From Bacillota bacterium (GTDB lineage: Bacteria > Bacillota > Clostridia > Lachnospirales > Lachnospiraceae): a DNA stretch of 64,000 nucleotides. The DNA lies in the NCBI GenBank assembly GCA_023410575.1, contig JAEYPP010000015.1:1-64000 (forward strand). The letters are read 5' to 3'. Under the pieces are notes generated by a model. It did not search any database. It saw only the letters and a program-made list of their open reading frames with translations, and was not told where the DNA came from. The position numbers and the translations under genes are program-made. This document shows positions 7,630 to 16,318 of the stretch, in pieces (the stretch's first letter is position 1; the number at the start of each line of letters is the position of its first letter).

Positions 7630-9024
7630 TCAATCTATTATTTCGGAAAGCATAATGTCATCATTTAAAAAACCGACAACTTTTACCTTTTTTAGTTCAT
7701 TAGAACAGGTATGGTCTGCTACAAACGCAATACGAACGTATCGCTTATTATGGCCTATCATGTAGGTTTTTCCATCAATTGTGATTTCTTCTTCTGTTAA
7801 AATCACATCCTCTTTATCGATAAATTCAGTCAAATATTGATTTCTTAATTTTTTATTAAGTTCTAGCAAACACTCGCTACGCTTGTGTTTAATCTCTTCT
7901 GGTACTTGTCCAGACATTTGCTCAGCCTTCGTACCTTTTCTTTTAGAATACTGAAAAATATGCATCTGTGCAAATGCAACTTTTTCCAAAAACTTCTCGG
8001 TTGTTTCAAATTCCTCTTGTGTTTCTTGTGGAAAGCCAACAATGACATCGGTTGTAATCGCTGGGTTATTAAAATATTTACGAAGTAAAACACAACTATC
8101 ATAATACTGCTCGCTTGTATATTTCCGATTCATTCTTTTTAAAGTTTCATCACAGCCACTTTGTAAAGACAAATGAAAATGTGGACAAATTTTATCAATT
8201 CCAGCTAAAGTTTTGACAAATTCTTCAGTAATTATTCTTGGTTCTAAAGATCCAAAGCGAATTCTATCTAAACCTTCAATTTGATTCAACTCTTGCATGA
8301 GAGTAAGCAATGGTATTGATCGGTCTTGTGCAAGTAAACTTGCTTGCTCTTTGACTGTCTTTGTATCAAATCCATATGAAGAGATATGAATTCCTGTGAG
8401 TACAATTTCCTTATATCCATTCTCAACAAGTCGTTTTACTTCAAGAACAATATCTTCCTGCTTACGACTACGAATTCTACCACGCGTATAAGGAATAATA
8501 CAATAGCTACAAAATTGATTACAGCCATCCTGAATCTTGATATAAGCTCTCGTCTTCTCCTTGACGGATTGAATGCTCAGCTCCTCATAAAATCCATCCT
8601 CTGCAATATCAATAATATTTGAAGCATCATTCAAACCATAAGTATCCTGATCGGAATAGAAGCGATTAACAATTAAAGTAACATCTTTCTTACGATTATT
8701 ACCTATTACAAGATCGACTGCAGAGTCTTCTAATAGTGCCTCCTTCGCTGCTTGAACATAACATCCAACAGCAATAACAATTGCCTCATGATTCTTCTTC
8801 TTAGCTTTATGAAGCATCTGGCGCGATTTACGATCAGCAATATTAGTAACAGAACAAGTATTTACAACATAAATATCAGCAATCTCATCAAAGTCAACAA
8901 TTTGTGCTGCCGCATTTTTAAATAATTGTTCCATCGCTTCTGTTTCATACGAATTCACTTTGCACCCTAAGGTTAAAAATGCTACTTTCTTACCTTCTAT
9001 ATAATTAAATTCGTTTTCTACCAT
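7630..9024 (-). CDS. mtaB: tRNA t6A37 methylthiotransferase
   Basis: A 464-residue radical-SAM methylthiotransferase. The N-terminal UPF0004 domain begins FLTLGCKVNSYETEAM, the MtaB rather than MiaB version, and carries the auxiliary-cluster cysteines (also NTCSVT and VGCY). The radical-SAM CxxxCxxC is CNQFCSYC near residue 169. The C-terminal part is TRAM-like. MtaB converts t6A to ms2t6A at position 37 of ANN-decoding tRNAs. Its place next to the prmA/rsmE group and ireB matches B. subtilis yqeV. Confidence 0.92.
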   Translation of the reverse strand: MVENEFNYIEGKKVAFLTLGCKVNSYETEAMEQLFKNAAAQIVDFDEIADIYVVNTCSVTNIADRKSRQMLHKAKKKNHEAIVIAVGCYVQAAKEALLEDSAVDLVIGNNRKKDVTLIVNRFYSDQDTYGLNDASNIIDIAEDGFYEELSIQSVKEKTRAYIKIQDGCNQFCSYCIIPYTRGRIRSRKQEDIVLEVKRLVENGYKEIVLTGIHISSYGFDTKTVKEQASLLAQDRSIPLLTLMQELNQIEGLDRIRFGSLEPRIITEEFVKTLAGIDKICPHFHLSLQSGCDETLKRMNRKYTSEQYYDSCVLLRKYFNNPAITTDVIVGFPQETQEEFETTEKFLEKVAFAQMHIFQYSKRKGTKAEQMSGQVPEEIKHKRSECLLELNKKLRNQYLTEFIDKEDVILTEEEITIDGKTYMIGHNKRYVRIAFVADHTCSNELKKVKVVGFLNDDIMLSEIID

Positions 9025-9103
9025 CTTTAATAAAAATCCTTTCTATCTGTCCATCTTCACAAGTATACCAGCTTCAATATAAACTTTTTCTCCACTTTGT
9101 ATA

Positions 9104-9132
9104 TTGACATTTCAATCTCAAATAGGTAGTAT
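9104..9132 (+). promoter_or_regulatory. Sigma-A promoter for the HPr-like gene
   Basis: TTGACA at 9104-9109, a 17-base spacer and TAGTAT at 9127-9132, about 85 bp before the HPr-like start codon. Confidence 0.75.
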
Positions 9133-9217
9133 ATAAATGTGGATGGAGTTTCCTAAGTATTCCAACATCAGCATTCGCTTGGGGTTTCCAAATTACAATC
9201 TAAAGGAGGAATTTCAC

Positions 9218-9451
9218 ATGAAAACAGTTAAAATTTCTTTAAACTCAATTGATAAGGTTAAATCATTTGTTAATGACGTTACTAAATTCGATTCAGATTT
9301 CGATTTAGTATCTGGCAGATACGTTATTGACGCTAAGTCTATTATGGGTATCTTCAGTTTAGATTTATCTAAGCCAATCGACTTAAGTGTTCATGGCGAA
9401 GATAATGTAGACGCAATTCTTGCAGTATTAAAACCATATATCGTTGAGTAA
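9218..9451 (+). CDS. HPr-like protein lacking the phosphoacceptor histidine (Crh-like)
   Basis: A 77-residue HPr-fold protein. The segment AKSIMGIFSLDL corresponds to the Ser46 region of HPr (KSIMGVMSLG), the site phosphorylated by HPr kinase, with Ser41 here. The His15 region is replaced by NSIDKVKSF and contains no histidine, so it cannot carry sugar-transport phosphate. This is the arrangement of Crh, a carbon-catabolite regulator. The start is the ATG after AAAGGAGG; an open frame extends upstream but lacks a ribosome site. It is a stand-alone unit, on the opposite strand to its neighbours, with its own promoter and terminator. Confidence 0.85.
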   Translation: MKTVKISLNSIDKVKSFVNDVTKFDSDFDLVSGRYVIDAKSIMGIFSLDLSKPIDLSVHGEDNVDAILAVLKPYIVE

Positions 9452-9475
9452 TTAGTACATCAATATTTAACATTA

Positions 9476-9513
9476 AGAGTGAAGAGTTGTATTTCAACTC
9501 TTCACTCTTTTTT
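9476..9513. terminator. Terminator after the HPr-like gene
   Basis: agagtgaagagttg (9476-9489) pairs perfectly with caactcttcactct (9495-9508), followed by six T. It lies between convergent genes; the plus-strand T run is the stronger. Confidence 0.92.
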
Positions 9514-9570
9514 GTGTAAAAGAAAATTCCTCGAACTTCCGATTACACAAAAAGAGTCTTTAATTCCTAT

Positions 9571-10749
9571 CTATTCAATTCTAATAATTTCTCTTGTATC
9601 GATCGCAGTACGCACCATCTCATCAATCTTCTCTGCAAGGTTCTTCTCATTCTTTTCAATCACACTTAGAATTGGACGTGTTACTGGATGTTTTGCAACA
9701 AAAATTGTACAACAGTCTTCGTAAGGTTCAATGGAAGTCTCATACGTTTTAATTTTCTCAGCTATCTCAACAATTTCTTGCTTATCAAATCCGATTAATG
9801 GACGATAAACTGGCAAGGTACATACTGCATTCGTTGCATTTAAAGAATGCATTGTCTGACTTGCTACTTGCCCAATACTTTCACCAGTGATGAGTCCTAA
9901 GCAATTATTTTTCTTTGCGATCTCTTCTGCGATTCTCATCATATAACGACGCATAATAATTGTAAGCTCCTCATGAGGACACTTCTCATAGATGTATAGC
10001 TGAATGTCTGTAAAATCAATCACATTTAGATTAATTGGACCCGTATAAGCTGAAATTGTCTTTGCTAAATCTACAACCTTCTGTTTTGCTCTTTCACTAG
10101 TATATGGTGGTGCATGGAAGTAAGTTGCATCAATTTTAACGCCTCGTTTGCTAATCATATATCCAGCAACTGGGCTATCGATACCACCAGATAATAACAA
10201 CATCGCCTTACCACCAGTTCCTACTGGCATTCCGCCTGGGCCTGGAATAATGTGAGAATACACATAGGCCTTTGTACGAATCTCAACCCAGATTCTCGTC
10301 TGTGGATTATGCACATCTACTTTCATTTCAGGGAAGGCATGCAACAATTCAGAGCCCATCTGTACACAGATCTCAGGGCTTGTAATAGGGTACTGTTTGT
10401 TCGAGCGTTTTGCTTCAACTTTGAACGTAAAGTTCTTGTCTGGATAAAATTGATCTACATATTGTACAACTTCTTTCTTCACATCTGCCCATTCTGTACT
10501 GTCAATTACAACTACTGGCATAATCGCCCAAACACCAAATACTTTTTTCAATGCTTCCACAGTATCATCATAATCAAATCCATCACTACATTCGATAAAG
10601 ATCCTACCTTGCTCTCTGGATACGGTATAATAGTCTCCAATTCGATCAAGATTAAATCTTACTTGATCACGAAGGGCATTCTCAAATACATGACGATTCT
10701 TTCCCTTTAACCCAATCTCAGCATACTTAACTAAAAACGCTTTGTACAT
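9571..10749 (-). CDS. thiI: tRNA 4-thiouridine synthase, short form without rhodanese domain
   Basis: A 392-residue ThiI. The order is an N-terminal ferredoxin-like domain, a THUMP domain, and a PP-loop ATPase with LLLSGGIDSPVAGYM near residue 183. It adenylates U8 of tRNA for thiolation and may also serve thiazole synthesis. The C-terminal rhodanese domain of E. coli ThiI is absent, as is usual in Firmicutes, where a dedicated cysteine desulfurase supplies the sulfur. That desulfurase is the gene 14 bp upstream in the same operon. Confidence 0.95.
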   Translation of the reverse strand: MYKAFLVKYAEIGLKGKNRHVFENALRDQVRFNLDRIGDYYTVSREQGRIFIECSDGFDYDDTVEALKKVFGVWAIMPVVVIDSTEWADVKKEVVQYVDQFYPDKNFTFKVEAKRSNKQYPITSPEICVQMGSELLHAFPEMKVDVHNPQTRIWVEIRTKAYVYSHIIPGPGGMPVGTGGKAMLLLSGGIDSPVAGYMISKRGVKIDATYFHAPPYTSERAKQKVVDLAKTISAYTGPINLNVIDFTDIQLYIYEKCPHEELTIIMRRYMMRIAEEIAKKNNCLGLITGESIGQVASQTMHSLNATNAVCTLPVYRPLIGFDKQEIVEIAEKIKTYETSIEPYEDCCTIFVAKHPVTRPILSVIEKNEKNLAEKIDEMVRTAIDTREIIRIE

Positions 10750-10763
10750 TAAAGTACCTCCAA

Positions 10764-11951
10764 TTATTTTCTTGAATATTTACGAAGCACTGGCAATAAT
10801 TCATTCAATGCCGCCAATGTATAATCAATTTCTTCTAATGTTGTATGAATAGAAAAGCTAAAACGTAATGTCGAATCCAATAGTTCTTGTTTTACTCCGA
10901 TTGCAGTAAGCGTTCCACTGATTGCTGGATGATTACTAGAACAAGCAGATCCAGAAGAAACGTAGATACCTTTATCTTCTAGCGCATGTAACAATACTTC
11001 GCTCCGAACTCCCATAAAACTAGCGCTTACAACATGAGGTGCAGTTTTTTTAATTGCTTCACTCAAATCCAAGTTGGAATCATCGGTATAAATTGCATTT
11101 ACCGTAACACCCTCAATTGCTAGTAAACCTTTGATTAGGTGCTCTTTTAATTCGTACATCAAAGAAAGTTTCGCTTCATGGTTCTCATATATTTCTCGAA
11201 TTGCTACTCCTAAACCTGCTATCGCTGGTACATTTTCAGTACCAGAACGCATATCCTTTTGCTGTCCTCCACCATAGATGATTGGTTTCACCTTAGTTTT
11301 ATCTTTGATATATAAAAATCCACTGCCCTTTGGTCCATGAATTTTATGACCACTGACTGACATCAGATCAATTCCTTCACGCTTTGGATATATCTTTAGC
11401 TTTCCAAAAGCTTGTATTGCATCTACATGAAATATAACGCTTGGTTTCTTATTCTTAATAGCTCGGCTAATCTGAGCAATGTCTTGTATTGCACCAACTT
11501 CGTTGTTCACATACATTACAGAAACTAAGATCGTATCCTCACAAATTTGTTCCAGTAACTGCTCCATATGAATCTGTCCATTGAGATCGACATCAATAAA
11601 TGAGATTCGAAATCCGAACTCTTCTAACATAAGTAGAGGATTATAAACCGATGGATGCTCAAATCGAGTTGTAATAATGTGATTACCTGCTCTGTTATTT
11701 GCCAATGCAGCTCCAATCAGAGCCATATTGTTTGATTCTGTCCCACCAGATGTAAACACGATTTCTTTTGGTTCCACCTTCAGAGTCTTAGCAATAATAT
11801 CCTTTGTTTCTTTTATATATTTTTCAGCTTCTATACCTTTTCTATGCATAGAAGATGGATTCCCATAGTTTGTTTCAAGTGCTTCTGATACAATTGCACG
11901 GACAGACTCACTTGCCCGTGTAGTTGCAGCATTATCTAAATACGCTTCCAT
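10764..11951 (-). CDS. Cysteine desulfurase (NifS/IscS family)
   Basis: A 395-residue PLP-dependent aminotransferase-fold enzyme. It starts AYLDNAATTRASESV; the PLP lysine is in SGHKIHGPKG, the substrate contact in HVDAIQAFGK, and the persulfide cysteine in SSGSACSSNHP. It takes sulfur from cysteine. The tight spacing to thiI indicates a NifZ-type partner for 4-thiouridine synthesis, although it may also supply Fe-S assembly. No scaffold gene (iscU/sufU) is next to it. Confidence 0.92.
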   Translation of the reverse strand: MEAYLDNAATTRASESVRAIVSEALETNYGNPSSMHRKGIEAEKYIKETKDIIAKTLKVEPKEIVFTSGGTESNNMALIGAALANNRAGNHIITTRFEHPSVYNPLLMLEEFGFRISFIDVDLNGQIHMEQLLEQICEDTILVSVMYVNNEVGAIQDIAQISRAIKNKKPSVIFHVDAIQAFGKLKIYPKREGIDLMSVSGHKIHGPKGSGFLYIKDKTKVKPIIYGGGQQKDMRSGTENVPAIAGLGVAIREIYENHEAKLSLMYELKEHLIKGLLAIEGVTVNAIYTDDSNLDLSEAIKKTAPHVVSASFMGVRSEVLLHALEDKGIYVSSGSACSSNHPAISGTLTAIGVKQELLDSTLRFSFSIHTTLEEIDYTLAALNELLPVLRKYSRK

Positions 11952-12060
11952 CTTATCTCTCCCATGTTTACATTATCATTATGCAAGTTAATATCATGAT
12001 AATGTAAACTTATCGATTGCTATCTCTATTGTTCCAATGCAAACCTATTGATTGCCAATT

Positions 12061-12801
12061 TTATTGTTCTAATGCAAACATTAAATTTGCTAACATTGTT
12101 AATCCTGCTGTTTCTGTACGTAAAATTCGTTTACCTAAAGTAACTGGCTCTATCTTAGCATTTTGGGCCATCTCTACTTCTTCTAGTTCGAATCCCCCTT
12201 CAGGTCCAATGAAAATTCCAATGCTTTTTTTCCCAATGCATTGTTCAATTAATTCTTTGGTATGTTGAATACCGTTTGCATTTTCATAAGGTAATAAAGC
12301 CATATCCAATTCTTTAGCCATCTCAATTGCTTGTTTATAAGTAACCACCTCATGAACCTTCGGTATCACACCACGCCCAGACTGTTTTGCCGCACCTTCA
12401 GCAATGGATTGCCAACGTTCCAATTTCTTTAATTCTTTTTTCTTATCCTCTAGTTTGACAATGGTACGTTTCATCATAACAGGAATTACTTCGTAAACCC
12501 CTAACTCTACTGCCTTTTGAACGATCAACTCCATCTTGTCTTTTTTGGGAAGTCCTTGAAATAAATATATATTTGATGGAAGCTCCGCTTCCGATTCTCT
12601 CTTATTTTCAACTTTTACGATTATCTCCGAATCGCAAATCTCGTCTATTATACAATAATAATCTAGTCCTTGTCCATTGCATATGATTAAATTTTCACCT
12701 TTTTTCATTCGCAATACATTTTTGATATGATTCACATCACTACCAGTGACCGAAATCATATCCTCATGAATTATTGTATTGTCTACATAAAATCGATACA
12801 T
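12061..12801 (-). CDS. rsmE: 16S rRNA m3U1498 methyltransferase
   Basis: A 246-residue SPOUT-class methyltransferase with an N-terminal PUA-like domain (VTGSDVNHIKNVLRMKKGE) and the knot motif FIGPEGGFELEEVE followed by LGKRILRTETA. It methylates U1498 of 16S rRNA. In B. subtilis it follows prmA directly; here an ABC-F gene and a STAS/ABM gene separate them, so the ancestral prmA-rsmE link has been interrupted. Confidence 0.94.
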   Translation of the reverse strand: MYRFYVDNTIIHEDMISVTGSDVNHIKNVLRMKKGENLIICNGQGLDYYCIIDEICDSEIIVKVENKRESEAELPSNIYLFQGLPKKDKMELIVQKAVELGVYEVIPVMMKRTIVKLEDKKKELKKLERWQSIAEGAAKQSGRGVIPKVHEVVTYKQAIEMAKELDMALLPYENANGIQHTKELIEQCIGKKSIGIFIGPEGGFELEEVEMAQNAKIEPVTLGKRILRTETAGLTMLANLMFALEQ

Positions 12802-12951
12802 AAAAACTCCATTCTTTTATTCGTATCTATTGACGTCCTTTACATGTCGAGTATGATTATAGCACATGAAATCATAGTTTGTAAAATCATTAATGAATAC
12901 TCGGCAAAAAGGTCATCTTATTCTTGATTAAATTCAATCAATTGTTACGTC

Positions 12952-14859
12952 CTAAGAAACCAGTCCCGCCCACTCCATTAAGAGTTCTTCCAACTTTTCT
13001 TCTTCTATACGAATTAATTCATCAAACTCACCAAGCTTTTCAAAGTCAGATGCAATTTCAGGATCAGTATATTTTATTTTCCACTTATTCACTACTTTTT
13101 CCTGCTCTGCTATCTTTTCTTCGATTTGTTGTAGTTTACGAAGACGTTTCTCCTTTTCTTTGCCTTCTTTCTCTTTCCTTTGGCTATCTCCTTTTTGATG
13201 CTCCATTGAGTCTACAATCCCATCCACAGTTTTCAACGGTTCTATCGTCTTATTCTCATTCTTCTTCTCAAGATAACGCTCATAATTATAAGGATAATAT
13301 TTCACACCCTCAGTTTCAAATACGAGCAAGGAGTCTGCAATAGAATTAATAAAATAACGGTCATGTGATACGAATAAGAGTGTCCCCTTATAATCATGAA
13401 GCATTTCCTCTAAGGCATCCTTACAAGCCATATCTAAATGATTGGTTGGCTCATCTAAGATAATGAGATTGGCTTGACGTTTCATCACTTTAGCAAGCGA
13501 TAATCTTACTTTCTCACCACCCGATAATTGACTTAATGGCTGGAACACATCCTCCTCTGTAAATAGAAAGTTACCCAAGATCGTTCTAATTTCCGTTCGA
13601 TTCAAGGTTGGATATGCATCCCAAAACTCTTCAATGATAGTCTTGCTCTCATCTAGGTTTAACAACTCTTGATCAAAGTAGACCCACGCAACATCGCGGC
13701 CGAAGCGAATTTCTCCACCCAAAGATGCAATTTGACCTACAATTGTTTTTAGTAAGGTAGACTTTCCTTTTCCATTTTCACCGATAATTGCAAGACGTTC
13801 CCCCTTATGTAAATTGAAAGAAACCTCGGATAATACATCCTTGTAACCAATCTTTAAATCTCTTACATTTAATACTTCGCATGCACTCTCTTTATGAGGC
13901 AGAAAGTGCGTATGGAATTTACGTTGATCAAAACGCATTGGTTTTGGAATCTTCACCATATGCTCAATTTGCATTCGTTTTGAACGTGTCAATGAAACCT
14001 TAGTCGGCGTATTCTTCCACTTTTCAATCCATGTGGTTAATCTTTCAATCTCTTTTTGTTGTTCTTCATAATCCTTGCATTGCTTCTCGTAATCTAGTTG
14101 TTTCCTCTTTACGAATGCTGAATAATTTCCTACATAGCGTTTCATTTTCTTATATTCAATCTCATAGGTAACGTCAATCACATGATCTAGAAACAAACGG
14201 TCATGAGATACAATAACGACTGCACTTGGATACCCTTTTAGATACCCTTCTAACCATTCAATCGTTGCCATATCTAAATGGTTCGTTGGTTCATCCAACA
14301 GCATGATATCTGGTTTACTAAGCAACAATTCAACAAATGCAATCTTCGTTTTCTGCCCACCTGAAAAATTGCAGATTGGTTTCTGTAAATCTTCAATGCA
14401 AAATCCAAACTTTGTAAAAATTTGTTGAATCTCTGTCTGATAAGTATAACCACCACTTTTTTCGAATCGTAACGATAATTTATCATACTCATTTAAAACT
14501 GTTTCGCTAGCATCCGTTTCCATCTTCTTTTCTAACTCTTCCATCCGAGCTTTTAAACGAAATGCTTCCTGATAAACACTTAGTAATTCTTCCTCTACGG
14601 TAATGTCTTCTTTTGCAAAGCTAATTTGCTCAAGATAGCCAATCACAGGCGAACCATCTGCACGGATAAAGAAAGCTTCATCACTATCTAAATTATCCGT
14701 TTCTAGCTGTCCAGCAATCACCTTAAGTAAGGTTGTTTTTCCACAACCATTTCTACCTACTATAGCTATTTTTTCTGTATTTCGGATTTCCATAGAAACA
14801 CGATCAAGTAATGTGTTTCCTGGATAACCAATAATTGCTTCATTTATTTGGTAAGTCAT
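12952..14859 (-). CDS. ABC-F family ribosome-associated ATPase
   Basis: A 635-residue protein with two ABC ATPase domains and no membrane segments. Walker A motifs are GRNGCGKTT and GENGKGKST; the signatures are FSGGQKTKIA and LSGGEKVRLS; both Walker B motifs end LLDEPTNHLD or ILDEPTNHLD. The interdomain linker is basic and helical, as in factors that reach into the ribosomal E/P site, and a charged coiled coil of about 90 residues forms the C-terminus. The start is the ATG at 14859, nine bases after GGAG. A long leader with short ORFs and a terminator precedes it (separate entries), as is common for antibiotic-resistance ABC-F genes. It could equally be a housekeeping YdiF-like factor. Confidence 0.88.
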   Translation of the reverse strand: MTYQINEAIIGYPGNTLLDRVSMEIRNTEKIAIVGRNGCGKTTLLKVIAGQLETDNLDSDEAFFIRADGSPVIGYLEQISFAKEDITVEEELLSVYQEAFRLKARMEELEKKMETDASETVLNEYDKLSLRFEKSGGYTYQTEIQQIFTKFGFCIEDLQKPICNFSGGQKTKIAFVELLLSKPDIMLLDEPTNHLDMATIEWLEGYLKGYPSAVVIVSHDRLFLDHVIDVTYEIEYKKMKRYVGNYSAFVKRKQLDYEKQCKDYEEQQKEIERLTTWIEKWKNTPTKVSLTRSKRMQIEHMVKIPKPMRFDQRKFHTHFLPHKESACEVLNVRDLKIGYKDVLSEVSFNLHKGERLAIIGENGKGKSTLLKTIVGQIASLGGEIRFGRDVAWVYFDQELLNLDESKTIIEEFWDAYPTLNRTEIRTILGNFLFTEEDVFQPLSQLSGGEKVRLSLAKVMKRQANLIILDEPTNHLDMACKDALEEMLHDYKGTLLFVSHDRYFINSIADSLLVFETEGVKYYPYNYERYLEKKNENKTIEPLKTVDGIVDSMEHQKGDSQRKEKEGKEKEKRLRKLQQIEEKIAEQEKVVNKWKIKYTDPEIASDFEKLGEFDELIRIEEEKLEELLMEWAGLVS

Positions 14860-14960
14860 AAATATCTTCTCCTTCATCAATTCCAATATGATGTCTCTTT
14901 TTGTATTAAAGCTTTATTCGATTCAAAGATTATTTTTTATATAGAGTACGACAAAGCAAC

Positions 14961-14992
14961 AAAAAAAGACCTTCTCCTTGGTGGAAAAAGTC
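14961..14992 (-). terminator. Predicted premature terminator (attenuator) in the ABC-F leader
   Basis: On the minus strand gactttttcc pairs with ggagaaggtc over ten pairs (one G-U run included) around the loop accaa, followed by seven T. It lies about 100 bp before the ABC-F start codon, after the likely promoter, so it would stop transcription inside the leader. The rest of this 550-bp gap holds the short ORFs described separately. Confidence 0.75.
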
Positions 14993-15050
14993 AATACAAC
15001 GTAAAAAATATTGGAACAGTTAACCTTGTGTTTCGCCCAAAAATTAACAT
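14991..15050 (-). CDS. Candidate 19-residue leader peptide of the ABC-F gene
   Basis: ATG at 15048-15050, stop TGA at 14991-14993, encoding MLIFGRNTRLTVPIFFTLY. The stop codon overlaps the first bases of the attenuator stem. A ribosome stalled late in this ORF would mask that stem and let transcription continue, the classical arrangement for drug-induced attenuation. The ribosome site is poor (only TTGAGTGA, some distance upstream). This is inferred from position; no translation evidence exists. Confidence 0.5.
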   Translation of the reverse strand: MLIFGRNTRLTVPIFFTLY

Positions 15051-15215
15051 GTGAAATACAATTCACTCAAATATAACGAGTCAACATCACACAAAGAGGG
15101 AACACCTATGTAAAAGCTTAATATTCCATTCTATTCAATATCATTGCCTATGATTTTCCACAAAAAGTAACCATGTCAATCTACATGGCTAGTATAATTC
15201 TCAAATTGTGTAATC

Positions 15216-15233
15216 TCATATGCAAAGTATCAT
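15216..15233 (-). CDS. Candidate five-codon upstream ORF in the ABC-F leader
   Basis: ATG at 15231-15233 encodes MILCI and a stop, with AGAGAGG six bases upstream, a better ribosome site than many genes here. A third mini-ORF starting near 15160 (MILNRMEY) follows. A possible promoter lies at 15266-15294 (TTGACA, 17 bases, TAGTGT), though its -10 box is weak. Confidence 0.4.
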   Translation of the reverse strand: MILCI

Positions 15234-15406
15234 TGGTATACCTCTCTTATCTCTTTTATGTACCTACACTACCATTTTTTTCATAATTTGTCAATCATAC
15301 AATCATGCTAGTATATGATTAAAGTAACTAATTCCCATATTGGGAACAGTTTTCTTAAAACTCAGATAATATACCATCTTTCACTCATTTCTTTTCTTCT
15401 ATCAAA

Positions 15407-16081
15407 TCAATACTGCTTGAATTTTCGAATTACCACATTCGTAACATATTCTTCTTTTAACTTCGATAGCTCTATGTAATGATTCGATGCTAGATGCTGT
15501 TTGATAGCAATCTCGTCTCTCCACGCTTCAACCAACAACAATTGGTTTTCACAATCTGTCGCTTTGTAATAATCATAAACAATATTGCCGTGTTCAGATT
15601 TGGATTGCTCTATAATCTTTTGGTCTACTAATTTTTGATAGAATTCGTCTCGCTTTCCTTCTTTAATTGTATAGATTACATTTAACCAAATAAAATCCTC
15701 TAATTGGCTTAATTTCTTCATTGCCCCCTCTACCGAAGTAACTCGAGATACTGTAAAATACTTGGACATCTCCATGGACCACATATCCATTTCACCTTCA
15801 ATATCATTTACCTCATTCATAATAAATATTACATGTTTGCAATCTGTTAATGCCATATTAGGCAATAGCTCATGAAATGCCCACTCAACATCCTCTTTCT
15901 CGTCTTCAAATCCATTGCGAGCATCAACTACAAAATTACTGTTTTTGTGTTTTCTTAATAGATCCAAAACATAAAGTGTTGGTTTACGATAATTATCAAA
16001 ACTACTAAATCTCTTCCATGTTAATAAAACAGCACGACTTTCTTCTACATAAGTAACGTTACAATATTCATTATCAAACAT
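15407..16081 (-). CDS. SpoIIAA/STAS-like domain fused to an ABM monooxygenase-like domain
   Basis: A 224-residue protein. Residues 1-125 resemble the SpoIIAA-like STAS fold (NFVVDARNGFED, then HVIFIMNEV). Residues 130-224 resemble the antibiotic-biosynthesis-monooxygenase/YgiN alpha-beta barrel (NVIYTIKEGKRDEFYQKL, LLVEAWRDEIAIKQHL). YgiN-type domains act on quinones or reactive small molecules, but the substrate here is unknown. The longer open frame upstream is rejected because the ATG at 16081 follows GAGG and gives a normal N-terminus. It lies between prmA and the ABC-F gene, probably as a single-gene unit. Confidence 0.65.
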   Translation of the reverse strand: MFDNEYCNVTYVEESRAVLLTWKRFSSFDNYRKPTLYVLDLLRKHKNSNFVVDARNGFEDEKEDVEWAFHELLPNMALTDCKHVIFIMNEVNDIEGEMDMWSMEMSKYFTVSRVTSVEGAMKKLSQLEDFIWLNVIYTIKEGKRDEFYQKLVDQKIIEQSKSEHGNIVYDYYKATDCENQLLLVEAWRDEIAIKQHLASNHYIELSKLKEEYVTNVVIRKFKQY

Positions 16082-16202
16082 CACACATTCCTCTGCTCTT
16101 TCTTTTTTATTACAGATGAGTATAACACTTTTTTCAATGATTACAACCATAAAGTCATAAAATTTGGTTACAACCTTCAAAACTATTCCTTGTTAATAAT
16201 AA

Positions 16203-16297
16203 GCTTGATGGAATATATTCGAAGCGACTTACATATCCACACGTACTTCGTGGAATTGTACTATCACACATCAAAGTATATATCATCAAGCTCACTC
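16203..16297. repeat. Long hairpin element, diverged copy
   Basis: Outer arms (aagcttgatg... and ...catcaagctc) pair, and the core TTCGAAGCGACTTACATATC followed by CACACG and GTGG resembles the core of the two longer hairpins at 17413 and 58691. It lies just past the prmA stop codon and may act as its 3' end. Confidence 0.55.
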
Positions 16298-16318
16298 ATT
16301 TATTCTACCTAGTTCAAT

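Noticed and set aside
12924..13343. 139-residue plus-strand frame opposite the ABC-F gene
   Set aside because: It is antisense to a clear ATPase gene, rich in Ser/Leu/Pro typical of shadow frames, and has no ribosome site.
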